NCBI GenBank assembly: GCA_032153715.1
Contig: JALDYR010000002.1
Span: forward strand, 248,001 to 312,000
Source of the DNA: SEAL01 sp032153715
GTDB lineage: Bacteria; Patescibacteriota; Saccharimonadia; Saccharimonadales; Saccharimonadaceae
DNA: 64,000 nt
Direction: 5' to 3'
The notes beneath the pieces are model-generated. The model was not told where the DNA came from. It ran no database searches and saw only the letters and a program-made list of their open reading frames with translations. Shown here piece by piece: positions 39,213-48,501 of the stretch (within the stretch, counting starts at the first letter, position 1; the number at the start of each line of letters is the position of its first letter). The position numbers were made by a program, and so were the translations under genes.

Positions 39213-40289
39213 CTAGACGTTAAAGCGGAATTCAACGACGTCATCGGGTTGCATGACGTAGGTTTTGCCTTCGGTGCGGACTTTCCCGGCGCTTTTGGCG
39301 GCGGCTTCGGATCCGGCAGCCAGGAGGTCGGCTGAACTAACGATTTGTGCAGCAATAAAACCACGTTCGAAATCGGTGTGAATGACGCCGGCAGCTTGCG
39401 GGGCGGTTGCACCTTGCTTGACCGTCCAAGCGCGGACTTCTTTTGGTCCAGCGGTTAGGTAGCTTTGCAAGCCAAGTGTGTCATAGGCGGCGTGAATCAT
39501 TTGCTGGAGGCCAGTTTCTTTGACGCCGTAGCTTTCAAGGAGTTCAGTGGCGTCCTCGGGGGTGAGTGATTTAATCTCGTCTTCTAGTTGGGCGCATACA
39601 AAAATTGTTCGCGCAGGGGCGACCAGGGCAGACAGTTCGGCTTTCTTGCTGTCGTCAGCGAGGGTGTCTTCGTCAACGTTAAACGTGTAGATAACTGGTT
39701 TGGCGGTGAGAAGGTGAAGATCGCCAATGTGCTCTTCGTCTAAATTATCAAGTTCTGATAGTGGCGTACCGGCTTGGAGTTTTTCAAGCAGGACGCGAAG
39801 GTAGTCGAGGGCTGCGCGTGCTGCTGGTTTTGCTTTGGCTTCCTTGGCGAGTTTAACCAGGCGGTTATCAATCGTTTGGATATCAGCGAGGATCAGTTCG
39901 GTGTTGATGATATCGATGTCGGCTTTTGGATCAACCTTGTCATTAACGTGAACAATGTCGCCACTATGGAAGGCGCGGACGATGTGAACAATGGCGTCGC
40001 ACTGACGGATGTTCGCCAGGAACTTGTTACCCAGGCCTTCACCTTGGCTGGCGCCAGCAACCAGACCAGCAATGTCAACAAAGGTGACGGTTGCCGGGAT
40101 GACCTTGTCGGCTGAATACATTTTTTGCAGTGCGTCTAATCGTGGATCAGGCACCGGAACGATACCAGTGTTTGGTTCGATTGTGGCGAACGGATAATTC
40201 GCTGCTAGGATGTCTGCGTTAGTTAACGCATTAAAAAGGGTAGATTTGCCGACGTTTGGAAGGCCGACGATGCCGATAGATAAACTCAT
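39213..40289 (-). CDS. ychF: Redox-regulated/ribosome-associated GTPase-ATPase YchF (OLA1 family)
   Basis: A 358-residue member of the Obg-related family that prefers ATP. The P-loop GLPNVGKST is at residues 8-16, a DIAGLV switch II follows, and the family replaces NKxD with YTFNVDE. The C-terminal TGS domain ends DVVEFRFNV. It binds ribosomes and is conserved in nearly all bacteria. A TGTTAAAAT box ends 7 nt before the start on the minus strand, and no ribosome-binding site is present. Confidence 0.96.
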   Translation of the reverse strand: MSLSIGIVGLPNVGKSTLFNALTNADILAANYPFATIEPNTGIVPVPDPRLDALQKMYSADKVIPATVTFVDIAGLVAGASQGEGLGNKFLANIRQCDAIVHIVRAFHSGDIVHVNDKVDPKADIDIINTELILADIQTIDNRLVKLAKEAKAKPAARAALDYLRVLLEKLQAGTPLSELDNLDEEHIGDLHLLTAKPVIYTFNVDEDTLADDSKKAELSALVAPARTIFVCAQLEDEIKSLTPEDATELLESYGVKETGLQQMIHAAYDTLGLQSYLTAGPKEVRAWTVKQGATAPQAAGVIHTDFERGFIAAQIVSSADLLAAGSEAAAKSAGKVRTEGKTYVMQPDDVVEFRFNV

Positions 40290-40296
40290 GCTATTA

Positions 40297-40305
40297 ATTT
40301 TAACA
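40297..40305 (-). promoter_or_regulatory. Extended -10 (TGTTAAAAT) before ychF
   Basis: On the minus strand the box ends 7 nt from the ATG at 40289. Confidence 0.55.
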
Positions 40306-40331
40306 GATAACAGGGGTGAAAGATAGGGTTG

Positions 40332-40360
40332 TTGTAATTATTTAAGGTGTGGTCTATACT
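40332..40360 (+). promoter_or_regulatory. Promoter of the first TPR-VWA cassette (TTGTAA-17-TATACT)
   Basis: TTGTAA (40332-40337) and TATACT (40355-40360), spacer 17. The ATG at 40390 follows a ~23-nt leader without a clear ribosome-binding site. Confidence 0.65.
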
Positions 40361-40389
40361 GACTTTCAAGACAAGATAGCACAAGTGGT

Positions 40390-40998
40390 ATGAATATACG
40401 AAACACACGATTGCAGGAGTGGATGCGAGCGCATAAAAAACGTGTCATTTGTGGTGTCTTATTCCTTGTAGTGATTGGGGCGGCTACTTTTATCTATTTA
40501 TCAACCCGACCGGCTCAGTTGCCGGCTTTTTTAGTAGAGGCGGCGGTTGTTGAGGATCCGGCGAAAGCTAAGGTGAACATGGCCCGCGAAAAGGCTGACG
40601 GCCAATTGCGGGATGAATCTGCAAAAGCAATCGCCAGTGGAGATACGCAGAAGGTCGAGCAAATCTACAAGACGGCTGTGCAAAATGAAACTGAGGTTGC
40701 TCGAAAAATCCAATTGTATGTTGACCAATCAGCAGTGTTGTATGCTGCTGGTCGTGTTGACGAGGCGATAGCGGCTGCAAAACAAAGCGATACTCTTAGC
40801 ACGGATCGATTCCTCGTTGCCGATTGGCTGTCGCGGGTATACGAGGACCGAAAAGATTATAGCCAATCAGCCAAGTATTATCGTCTCGCTGCCGAATGGG
40901 CGCATAGTGACATGAACCGAACGGGCATGACCAAGCAGCAATATGAGGCTGAAGCGGCGCGAGTAGAATCATTAGGTAGGCAAGGCGGAGTGGAATAA
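40390..40998 (+). CDS. Membrane-anchored TPR-like protein, cassette copy 1
   Basis: A 202-residue protein: basic N-terminus, one membrane segment (about 19-37), then an extracytoplasmic helical region. Two or three helical pairs resemble tetratricopeptide repeats (QIYKTAVQNETEVARKIQLYVDQSAVLYAAGRVDEAIAAAKQ region and ADWLSRVYEDRKDYSQSAKYYRLAAEWA region). It overlaps the VWA gene by one base (TAATG). The 43235 gene is a clear paralog with the same partner, so TPR and VWA proteins probably work as pairs, for example as anchor and adhesin. Confidence 0.8.
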   Translation: MNIRNTRLQEWMRAHKKRVICGVLFLVVIGAATFIYLSTRPAQLPAFLVEAAVVEDPAKAKVNMAREKADGQLRDESAKAIASGDTQKVEQIYKTAVQNETEVARKIQLYVDQSAVLYAAGRVDEAIAAAKQSDTLSTDRFLVADWLSRVYEDRKDYSQSAKYYRLAAEWAHSDMNRTGMTKQQYEAEAARVESLGRQGGVE

Positions 40999-43151
40999 TG
41001 CCGTATCTGAATAACGCATTCCGTATTACCGGGTCGTGGGCAATCCTGGGGGCTATCTTTACTGTCGCGGTACTGGGTATTTGCTTGAGTGTCAACACGC
41101 GGACGACGAAGGCGCAAACGGTGGATGCAAACGTGTGCCGGGCGGCCATTATTCTCGATATTTCAGATTCGATCACTGACGAAAAGCTTGAGGTGCTGCG
41201 GAATCAGATACGCCGACTGTTCCAGCCAGCGGGCCTGTATAGCGACAAGATCGAAATCGCGTTTTGGACCTTTAGCAATAAGCCTGTCGCTAATAATAAT
41301 AACTATAATGCGCCGTTTCATGACTATGTATCCTCAAAGGGTGAGGATACTGGCTTTAGTGCTGAATTGAGTGCGCAGCGTACTGCACAAGGAACTAACT
41401 ATCAGCAGGCATTTGCCTACAACGGCAATGTGCGTAATCCGTACCTGGGCAGTATTATCGATAGAACTGACATCATGGCTTTTTTGTCTGACGGTGCGCC
41501 AAATTACCCAACTGAACCGGGTAAGTTACCATGGCCATCACAGTATGCTCTTGATGCAGGCCGCAACGCCGTGCTGAAGCATCGGGCCGCTGGCCGCGCT
41601 GTTATCGGGGGTAATTACGGTAATATTGCTGGGTATAGCACTCCGTGGGGTTATATTCCATCAAGTCAGAGTGTGATGAACTATATCGTGAATGGAGACA
41701 GGGCAAACAGTAAAGATATTTTCTCGGTCAGTCCACAGTACAGTGACTTGGCGGCAAAACTCACAGAGCACATTAAAGATGGTTGCGTCAAAAAAACGCC
41801 GCCAGTTGACGCCTCGTACGCACTAACCCCGGCGGCATCGGTCAATCCGACGAGTAGTGGGCGCGGCGAGAAGGCGACATTTGGCTATGTCGTAACAAAT
41901 AGTCGGCCAGCAGTCGATCCGCGTGTTGATTATTCGACAATTGGCATCAAGGTGAATCCTGGTGTCTCGACAACTCCGATCACCAACTATGCTGGCGGTT
42001 ACAAAGATGTTGCATCGGGCAGCTCGCCAGCGGCAATTGGCAGTAGTTTGATTACGCAGCTTGGTGGATCAGGCAATGCGTCGCTTCTAAACGGCACGCC
42101 TAGTGGTTCATGGACAAGGTCAAGCGGTATTCCGTCAGAAGAGTTTACCATTCCGGAGTCAGCCCGGGGCGGTGAGAAATATTGCCGCGTTCTAGTGATT
42201 AATAAGCCCACCGATAATGCTGCGCCGCAGTATCGTTATTCGGCGGCGGCATGTGTCGTGGTTGGTAAAAAGCCAACTGTCCAGATTCATGGCGGCGACT
42301 TGTTGGTAGGGCGAACATTCGCGGATGATACAATCGGGTCGCTTAAGAGCATTGTTCGAACGAGTACGACAACGCTTGGAACGAAGACGTTTGGCAGTTG
42401 GGTAGAGTATGGAATTGCCGCACCGTCAGATATTGCTGGTACGGCATCGGTGTCGGGGCTGCAGGGCGGCTCGGTTAGTAATTTGCAGGATGGCTGGAGT
42501 AAGTTGTCGTTTGCAAACACGCCGAAATTTGGACATTTTAGTGAATCGGCAACGGGACGAATTCCGGATGTTGCGAGCGCACTGCGTCAGATTTATTCGT
42601 CAACTGCCACGATGACAGGCGCAGTGACTTTAAATGCCAGTCATGGCGGCCGCTATACGGCAACAGGGGATATTCGGCTTAATAGTTACCAATTCAACAA
42701 ACCAGGGCAGACAGTAGTGATCTATGCGCCATCAAATACTGTGACGATCGCTGGCAATATGACCTATGGTACGCAGCGTATGACGCAGGCAAGCGAGATT
42801 CCGCAACTGGTGATTATTGCTGATCGAATTAATATCGAGAGTAGTGTTACTCGGGTCGACGCCTGGTTAATCGCAAATGGCACCACGGGACAGATCGATA
42901 CTTGTTCAAATGTGGTAGCATTGTCCGCATCTGTCTGTTCAACTCAGCTAACGGTGAATGGACCGGTGATGTCAAAGCAGCTTATTTTAAAACGTACCAG
43001 TGGTGCTGAAGGTGTTGACGATGCAGCCCGCGATACGCCAGCTGAGAAGTTTAACTTACGGGCCGACGCGTACTTGTGGGCGCAAAGTATCCAAGGAAGC
43101 GAACGTCGTGCGATGACGACGTATACGGCCGAATTGCCGCCGCGTTTTTAG
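40998..43151 (+). CDS. Secreted VWA-domain protein, candidate pilus-associated adhesin, copy 1
   Basis: A 717-residue exported protein. The hydrophobic N-terminus (~15-33) ends near KAQ. A von Willebrand A domain (~45-260) has MIDAS motif D54-I-S-D-S58 and a later FLSDGAPN. An Ig-like section follows (~270-420), then a C-terminal beta-rich region with short strands (TVTIAGNMTYG, LVIIADRINIES, LTVNGPVMSKQLILKR) like a solenoid. No sorting signal or C-terminal anchor is visible. VWA domains occur at type IV pilus tips (PilY1/PilC-type and streptococcal PilA), and the pil locus follows downstream. Adhesin role is inference. Confidence 0.8.
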   Translation: MPYLNNAFRITGSWAILGAIFTVAVLGICLSVNTRTTKAQTVDANVCRAAIILDISDSITDEKLEVLRNQIRRLFQPAGLYSDKIEIAFWTFSNKPVANNNNYNAPFHDYVSSKGEDTGFSAELSAQRTAQGTNYQQAFAYNGNVRNPYLGSIIDRTDIMAFLSDGAPNYPTEPGKLPWPSQYALDAGRNAVLKHRAAGRAVIGGNYGNIAGYSTPWGYIPSSQSVMNYIVNGDRANSKDIFSVSPQYSDLAAKLTEHIKDGCVKKTPPVDASYALTPAASVNPTSSGRGEKATFGYVVTNSRPAVDPRVDYSTIGIKVNPGVSTTPITNYAGGYKDVASGSSPAAIGSSLITQLGGSGNASLLNGTPSGSWTRSSGIPSEEFTIPESARGGEKYCRVLVINKPTDNAAPQYRYSAAACVVVGKKPTVQIHGGDLLVGRTFADDTIGSLKSIVRTSTTTLGTKTFGSWVEYGIAAPSDIAGTASVSGLQGGSVSNLQDGWSKLSFANTPKFGHFSESATGRIPDVASALRQIYSSTATMTGAVTLNASHGGRYTATGDIRLNSYQFNKPGQTVVIYAPSNTVTIAGNMTYGTQRMTQASEIPQLVIIADRINIESSVTRVDAWLIANGTTGQIDTCSNVVALSASVCSTQLTVNGPVMSKQLILKRTSGAEGVDDAARDTPAEKFNLRADAYLWAQSIQGSERRAMTTYTAELPPRF

Positions 43152-43190
43152 TACATTCGTATCCGTTATATAGCTTGTGTTTATCTGATC

Positions 43191-43209
43191 ACCCGTTTAT
43201 ACTACGGGT
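43191..43209 (+). promoter_or_regulatory. -10 box inside an inverted repeat, cassette copy 2
   Basis: ACCCGT (43191-43196) and ACGGGT (43204-43209) form a perfect inverted repeat with TTATACT between, so the TATACT -10 box (43198-43203) lies in its centre. This is a candidate operator. The first cassette's promoter has no such repeat. Confidence 0.5.
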
Positions 43210-43234
43210 AATAGTAGCAGTATTTAGGTAAGGT

Positions 43235-43834
43235 ATGAGTACAGCAAGCAAACAATCTCTCGGGTGGAAAAATATACAGCGAAAGTGGATTATCTTTGCA
43301 GGTATTGGAGCGGTCGTGCTTGTCGGGGCTGGTATCTGTGCCGCTGTCGTTTTGAGCCGGCCAATCGAAACTGTAGCTGGATCCGTGGAGGACGACGCGG
43401 TCGCGGAGGCACGCCTTGCACAAGTTGGGGTAGACGGGAAGTTGCAGGACGAGTCTGCGGCAGCTCTAAAAAAAGGCAATACTGCCGAGGCAGCTCAGGC
43501 GTACGGTATGGCAATTGCACAAGAGACTGATGTGACTCGGAAGGTGCAGCTGCTAGTGGATCAGTCGGCTGTGTATTATGCAGCAAATCGTTACGACGAA
43601 GCGATCACCATTGCAAAGCAGGCCGAAGTACTTGGTGAGGATAAGTTTGTGGTTGCTGACTGGCTGTCGCGTGCCTATGAAGATCAGGGCCGCTATAATG
43701 AGGCGGCTCGTTACTATCGTCTGGCTGGCGAGTGGGCGGCAAGTCCGCAGAACCAAACAGGTCTTAAGAGGCAGCATTTTGAAACTGAGGCAGCGCGAGT
43801 CGAGACGCTTGAAAAGCAGAGGGTAGTAGAGTGA
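43235..43834 (+). CDS. Membrane-anchored TPR-like protein, cassette copy 2
   Basis: A 199-residue paralog of the 40390 protein. It has the same plan: short cytoplasmic start, membrane segment (~22-42) and a helical repeat region with near-identical blocks (RKVQLLVDQSAVYYAANRYDEA; VADWLSRAYEDQGRYNEAARYYRLAGEWA). It overlaps the following VWA gene by 4 bp. Conservation is highest in the helical repeats and lowest in the membrane segment, which suggests that the repeats contact the VWA partner. Confidence 0.8.
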   Translation: MSTASKQSLGWKNIQRKWIIFAGIGAVVLVGAGICAAVVLSRPIETVAGSVEDDAVAEARLAQVGVDGKLQDESAAALKKGNTAEAAQAYGMAIAQETDVTRKVQLLVDQSAVYYAANRYDEAITIAKQAEVLGEDKFVVADWLSRAYEDQGRYNEAARYYRLAGEWAASPQNQTGLKRQHFETEAARVETLEKQRVVE

Positions 43835-45960
43835 TAGGTCAAAAAATATACAAGTTAAATATGGGTATCGGTCTTTTTATTGGACTAGCTATTGCTATGG
43901 TCGGGGTTTGCCTCAGCGCAAGTACTGCCGAGGCACAAACGGTGACGCCAGGAATCTGTCGCACGGCTATCGTGCTGGACGTGTCTAGTTCGGTCGATAA
44001 TCAAGAGCTTAATATTATGCGTAACCAGGTGCGACGTTTATTTCAGCCTGGAGGGTTGTATGACGATAAGATACAGTTAGCATTTTGGACATTCTCTCAC
44101 CAGGATGACACGGACAATAATGGCACCCCTAACTATAACGCGCCATTTTATAGTTACGTTTCATCTCGTGGGGAGAACAGTAACTTTACGAGAGCATTGA
44201 ACTCACCGCGCTTCGCTGGCACGACGAATTATCAACAAGGATTTGCCTATAATGGCGGTACACGTAACCCCTACCTTAATAGCATTATCAATTCAACTGA
44301 TATTATCGCGTTTCTAACGGACGGGATTCCGAACAGGCCCGCTCTGATAGGGTGGTTAACCTTATTTAATCCAACTCCTCAGTCGGCGCTGGACGCCGGA
44401 CGCTCGGCTGTACTGAAGCACCGAGCTGCTGGTCGAGATATTGTTGGTGGGTTAATTGGTGATTTTTCTGCCGAACCGCTGAATTACGTCATGAATGGCA
44501 GTAAGACGAATGGCACGGACGTATTTCGTATTAGTGGCGGCTTTGATGATCTGGCCGTTAAGCTGCGTGGGCAAATTGGACCGAAGTGTGCAATGCTTAA
44601 TCCCCCGCAACCTTCAGTGACGTATTCATTACGACCTGCTGTGTCGGCAAGTCCGACCATTGGCGAGCAGGGTGAGAAAGTGTCATTTAGTTACGCTATT
44701 AATAATAGTCAGCCAGCAACTAATCCGAGTGCAAGTTACTCGACTATTGGCCTTAAGGTAAATCCTGGCGTATCGACGGGTCCAGTCACTGGCTACACAA
44801 ATGGCTACAAAGATGACGGCACTTCGGTGTCAGCGATTGGTAACGCCTTGATCAATCAACTGGGAGGGTCTAGCAAGGCGTCGCTTGTGGCGAGCGCTCC
44901 GAGTGGTACGTGGAGTAAGGCGAGCAGTATTCCGAACGAAGACTTTATCATTCCGTTGAGTGCTCAAGCAGGAGAGAAGTATTGTCGAGTCTTGGTAATT
45001 ACAAAGCCAACTGAAGCGGCGACGCCGCAGTACCGCTATTCTTCGGCGGTGTGCTTTACGGTGGGTAAAAAGCCGAAGGTGCAGATTCATGGCGGTGATT
45101 TGCAGGTAGGGCGCACGTTTATTGATAGTGCGACGGTGAGCTCGCTCCAAAGTATTGTGCGATCTAGTACGACGACCCTGGGTACCAAGACCTTTGGTAG
45201 TTGGATAGAATATGGCGTCATGGCGCCGGGTGTTATTACCGGGACGGCATCCGCCGCCGGTCTGCAAGGGGGTAATACGAGTAATCAGCAGCAGAACTGG
45301 AGTAAGCTGTCGTTTGCAAACGAACCAGCGATTGGCAACTTTACCGATCCAGCGAGTAAATGGATTCCGGATGTAGCGGGAGCACTGCGGCGATTATATG
45401 ACGAAGTGACGGCGCCGCGTGTTAGTGGTACGGTTGCGCTCGACGCGAGTCGTAAAGGTCTCTATGTTGCTTCTGGGGATATTAAATTAAGCAGCTACCA
45501 ATTTAGGACGCCAGGGCAAACAGTGATACTCTATGCACCGTCAAATACAGTGACAATTGCGGGCGACATTACCTATGGCGCGCAGCGCATGTCCTCAAGT
45601 AAAGACATTCCACAGCTAGTGGTTATCGCTAATCGGATTAATATCGAAAGTGGTGTCGGGCAAGTCGACGGTTGGCTGGTGGCAAATGGCGAACAGGGCC
45701 GAATTGACACTTGTTCTGACGTGAGCGCACTGACAACGCTGCTTTGTTCGAAGCAGCTAACGGTGAACGGGCCGGTGATGGCAAAGCAACTATTTTTGAA
45801 ACGCACTGCTGGAGCACAGGGAAATGACGACAGCGCACGCGATACGGCAGCCGAGAAGTTTAACTTGCGAGCTGATGCGTATCTATGGGCCTATAGCATT
45901 AGTAGTAACGAGCGGCGCGTGATTACAACGTACACAACCGAGTTGTCACCGCGATTCTAG
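43831..45960 (+). CDS. Secreted VWA-domain protein, candidate pilus-associated adhesin, copy 2
   Basis: A 709-residue paralog of the 40998 protein, starting at GTG 43831 within the upstream stop. Signal/anchor segment ~11-30 (ending AEAQ), VWA domain with D50-V-S-S-S54 and FLTDGIPN, Ig-like section, and the same C-terminal beta region ending YTTELSPRF. By eye, similarity is strongest in the C-terminal third and weakest in the VWA loops, as expected for adhesins with different targets. It lies ~100 bp before pilM in the same direction, without a clear terminator between. Confidence 0.8.
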   Translation: MIGQKIYKLNMGIGLFIGLAIAMVGVCLSASTAEAQTVTPGICRTAIVLDVSSSVDNQELNIMRNQVRRLFQPGGLYDDKIQLAFWTFSHQDDTDNNGTPNYNAPFYSYVSSRGENSNFTRALNSPRFAGTTNYQQGFAYNGGTRNPYLNSIINSTDIIAFLTDGIPNRPALIGWLTLFNPTPQSALDAGRSAVLKHRAAGRDIVGGLIGDFSAEPLNYVMNGSKTNGTDVFRISGGFDDLAVKLRGQIGPKCAMLNPPQPSVTYSLRPAVSASPTIGEQGEKVSFSYAINNSQPATNPSASYSTIGLKVNPGVSTGPVTGYTNGYKDDGTSVSAIGNALINQLGGSSKASLVASAPSGTWSKASSIPNEDFIIPLSAQAGEKYCRVLVITKPTEAATPQYRYSSAVCFTVGKKPKVQIHGGDLQVGRTFIDSATVSSLQSIVRSSTTTLGTKTFGSWIEYGVMAPGVITGTASAAGLQGGNTSNQQQNWSKLSFANEPAIGNFTDPASKWIPDVAGALRRLYDEVTAPRVSGTVALDASRKGLYVASGDIKLSSYQFRTPGQTVILYAPSNTVTIAGDITYGAQRMSSSKDIPQLVVIANRINIESGVGQVDGWLVANGEQGRIDTCSDVSALTTLLCSKQLTVNGPVMAKQLFLKRTAGAQGNDDSARDTAAEKFNLRADAYLWAYSISSNERRVITTYTTELSPRF

Positions 45961-46046
45961 TGAGTGATGACGCGATCCGCTATAGGGGTGATATGACGCG
46001 CCTGGAAAAAGACAAAAATAGGCTAGGATAACTGAAAACGCTTGTG

Positions 46047-46052
46047 TATAAT
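46047..46052 (+). promoter_or_regulatory. -10 box TATAAT of the pil operon
   Basis: TATAAT ends 10 nt before ATG 46063; GAGGGG between them could act as a ribosome-binding site. Confidence 0.55.
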
Positions 46053-46062
46053 GAGGGGTAAT

Positions 46063-47109
46063 ATGGCTATTATAAAAGGAGTGGGCGATTTCTTCGGATT
46101 AGACATTGGTACGACTGCCGTTCGGGTAGTACAGCTATCAAAGACTGGTCAGGATAGGTGGGCTCTCAAACATTACGGATACGCACCAATTGATGCAAAA
46201 TTAGCTGAGGCAAGCTCTGCGGAAGCGCGGCATCGACTTGGTGAAGTGATTATGACAGTGGTGGGGCAAAGTGGTATCAAGGCTAAAAGCGTGGCGATTG
46301 GCCTCCCCTCAAACAAAACATTCATTACGGTGGTTGACATGCCACTGGTATCTGAGGCGGAGCTTCGCAGTACGATTAAATATCAAATCGATGAATACAT
46401 CCCAATGTCAGGCGACGATGCAAAAGTTGACTGGAAGGTATTGGGTCGTTCGCTGCATGATCCATCAAAGCAAGAAGTCTTGCTCGCAAGTACGGCAAAT
46501 TCTTTTAGTGAAGATCGCCTTGATTTCATCGAGAGTCTCGGGTTTGATGTTGTGGCCGCCGAACCTGACTCAATTGCTATGATTCGGCCAATTCTACCAA
46601 AAACAGCTCATGATGCGCAGCTAATCATCGATATCGGCGAGCTATCAACTGACGTGGCGATTACCTATGAAGACATGCCGCGTCTAGTGCGCACGATTCC
46701 AAGTGGTTTGTCGGCGCTTGTGCGTGCGGCTGTACAGAATTTGAATATCCAAGAAGATCAAGCGCGACAGTTTATCTTGAAATTTGGCCTGACGCCAGAC
46801 AAGCTAGAGGGACAAGTCGCGCGTGCGCTTGAAAGTACGCTTGACGGCTTCGTGTCGGAGCTTAGTAAATCAGTGAAATTCTTTGAAACACGTTATCCGT
46901 CAGTGCCAGTTGGTGGTGTGATACTTTCAGGATATGCGAGCGTTATCCCAGAGCTTGGCAGCTATATTGGTCAAAAAACAGCCATTACGACAGCGATAGC
47001 TGATCCGTGGCGTAATGTTGATGTGCCAGCTGGTGATCAACGACTGGCGGCAGTGCGAGCTGAATTTTCAACGGTGATTGGCCTTGCGCAGAGGAGTGCT
47101 GAATCATGA
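46063..47109 (+). CDS. pilM: Type IV pilus assembly protein PilM
   Basis: A 348-residue actin-like (FtsA-related) cytoplasmic ATPase-fold protein that links the pilus motor to PilN. GLDIGTTAVRVVQLS lies near residue 12, DIGELSTDVAI near 190, and a C-terminal GGVILSGYAS glycine-rich turn near 288. The start at 46063 follows the TATAAT box; the frame to 46042 would overlap it. It is the first gene of pilM-N-O-P-like-B-T-C, and pilN begins within its last codons. Confidence 0.94.
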   Translation: MAIIKGVGDFFGLDIGTTAVRVVQLSKTGQDRWALKHYGYAPIDAKLAEASSAEARHRLGEVIMTVVGQSGIKAKSVAIGLPSNKTFITVVDMPLVSEAELRSTIKYQIDEYIPMSGDDAKVDWKVLGRSLHDPSKQEVLLASTANSFSEDRLDFIESLGFDVVAAEPDSIAMIRPILPKTAHDAQLIIDIGELSTDVAITYEDMPRLVRTIPSGLSALVRAAVQNLNIQEDQARQFILKFGLTPDKLEGQVARALESTLDGFVSELSKSVKFFETRYPSVPVGGVILSGYASVIPELGSYIGQKTAITTAIADPWRNVDVPAGDQRLAAVRAEFSTVIGLAQRSAES

Positions 47110-47822
47110 TTGAAATTAACCTCATACCAGATGTCAAACAAGAGCTTTTAAAGGCTCAGCGTGTTCGTAACTACGTCATTAGCGGGGCGGTTATTGGTGG
47201 CATCGCTTCCATTGCAATTGTGGGCGTCTTGGTGCTTGTCATGATCAGCCAAGCAGTTGCTGGTGGCGTGTTTGATGCTTCGATCAAAGATCTCGATAAA
47301 AAACTACAAAGCGAAAGTGACCTGTCAAAGATCTTGACGGTTCAAAACCAACTTGATCGCCTATCTGATATGCACAAGACAAAGAATATCGATTCACGTC
47401 TGTTCCCGTTACTTGACGCCATCAACCCAAGCGCGCCAAATAATGTGACAATTTCGACAGTAAAGATTGACGCTGAAACAAAAACAATTTCTATTGAAGG
47501 CCAAGCGACTAACATGTATGAAGCGGCGGAGGCGTTTAAAAAGACAATCGTAGGAACAACTTTGCAGTATCGCGACGAGGAGGGTACTGAGCAAAAAGTA
47601 TCTCTTGTGAAGAGCGCTAGTGACGTGACGTCATCAGATATTGGCGTGAGCGAAGACGCGTCGGGTAAGAAAGTACTGCGTTTAACGATGACGTTTACCT
47701 ATCCTGACCAATTGTTCTCACGCTTGGCAGAGAATGCGGTTATCCAGAGCCCTGCGCGCAGTAATGTGACAGACTCATACCTCCGCGTTCCTCAAAGCCT
47801 ATTTAGTGAAGGGGATAAATAA
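47106..47822 (+). CDS. pilN: Type IV pilus assembly protein PilN
   Basis: A 238-residue bitopic membrane protein. The cytoplasmic N-terminus has the conserved INLIPDVK motif, which binds PilM; a membrane segment spans ~24-48. The extracytoplasmic part has a short coiled coil (~55-85) and a ferredoxin-like domain. It overlaps pilM by 4 bp (ATGA) and forms the alignment complex with PilO. Confidence 0.92.
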   Translation: MIEINLIPDVKQELLKAQRVRNYVISGAVIGGIASIAIVGVLVLVMISQAVAGGVFDASIKDLDKKLQSESDLSKILTVQNQLDRLSDMHKTKNIDSRLFPLLDAINPSAPNNVTISTVKIDAETKTISIEGQATNMYEAAEAFKKTIVGTTLQYRDEEGTEQKVSLVKSASDVTSSDIGVSEDASGKKVLRLTMTFTYPDQLFSRLAENAVIQSPARSNVTDSYLRVPQSLFSEGDK

Positions 47823-47823
47823 G

Positions 47824-48501
47824 ATGGATACAAAATCAGTTGGACTACGTAAGCGTCAGCAAATTGTTAAGGCAAACCAAGTCATGTTCTTGTGGGTGGC
47901 GGGTGCCTCAGTGGTTATCGGCTTTGCGATTGTGATTAGTATTTTCCTCGGCCAGAAGATATTGTTTGGTCAAAAGGTGATTGCAAAAAAGCTCGAGACG
48001 CAGTCGACTTTGAATCAGAATATTAAGGTTGTTTCGACCCTTCGTGATAATGTCCGCGTGCTTGATACGAACGAAGCACTAAAGTCAGTTCGGTTGAGTG
48101 ATAGCGATCGTCCGATTCAGTCAGTTCTTGATGCGCTGCCTGCTGATGCTAATGATACGGCGCTTGGGTCATCGCTGACCTCTCGTATCATTGGGGGGAT
48201 TAACGGAGTGACGCTTGAAGCGATTACCGTACAGCCGGTTTCGGGTGCAAGCGAAGTGGAATCAGTCTCAAGTGAAGGCTTCAATCGCATTAACTTTAGT
48301 TTTTCGGTCTCAGTCAATGCCTCGGATACAGATTCACTACGAGAAGTCCTGCGTCGTGTAGAAGGTTCTATCCGCGCTATTAATATCACCGGCCTTTCGG
48401 TTGAAAGTCAGGGCACAAAACGAGTGATGTCAGCGGTTGGCTATGCTTACTATGAGCCAGCTAAGACGATTGAAATGAAGGAAGAGGTGGTTCGTCCATG
48501 A
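47824..48501 (+). CDS. pilO: Type IV pilus assembly protein PilO-like
   Basis: A 225-residue bitopic protein with a membrane segment at ~23-48, a coiled coil and a ferredoxin-like extracytoplasmic domain. Position directly after pilN and the same architecture support PilO; sequence is divergent as usual. The ATG at 47824 is chosen because it follows the pilN stop by 1 nt and opens with a basic segment. It overlaps the next small gene by 4 bp. Confidence 0.85.
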   Translation: MDTKSVGLRKRQQIVKANQVMFLWVAGASVVIGFAIVISIFLGQKILFGQKVIAKKLETQSTLNQNIKVVSTLRDNVRVLDTNEALKSVRLSDSDRPIQSVLDALPADANDTALGSSLTSRIIGGINGVTLEAITVQPVSGASEVESVSSEGFNRINFSFSVSVNASDTDSLREVLRRVEGSIRAINITGLSVESQGTKRVMSAVGYAYYEPAKTIEMKEEVVRP

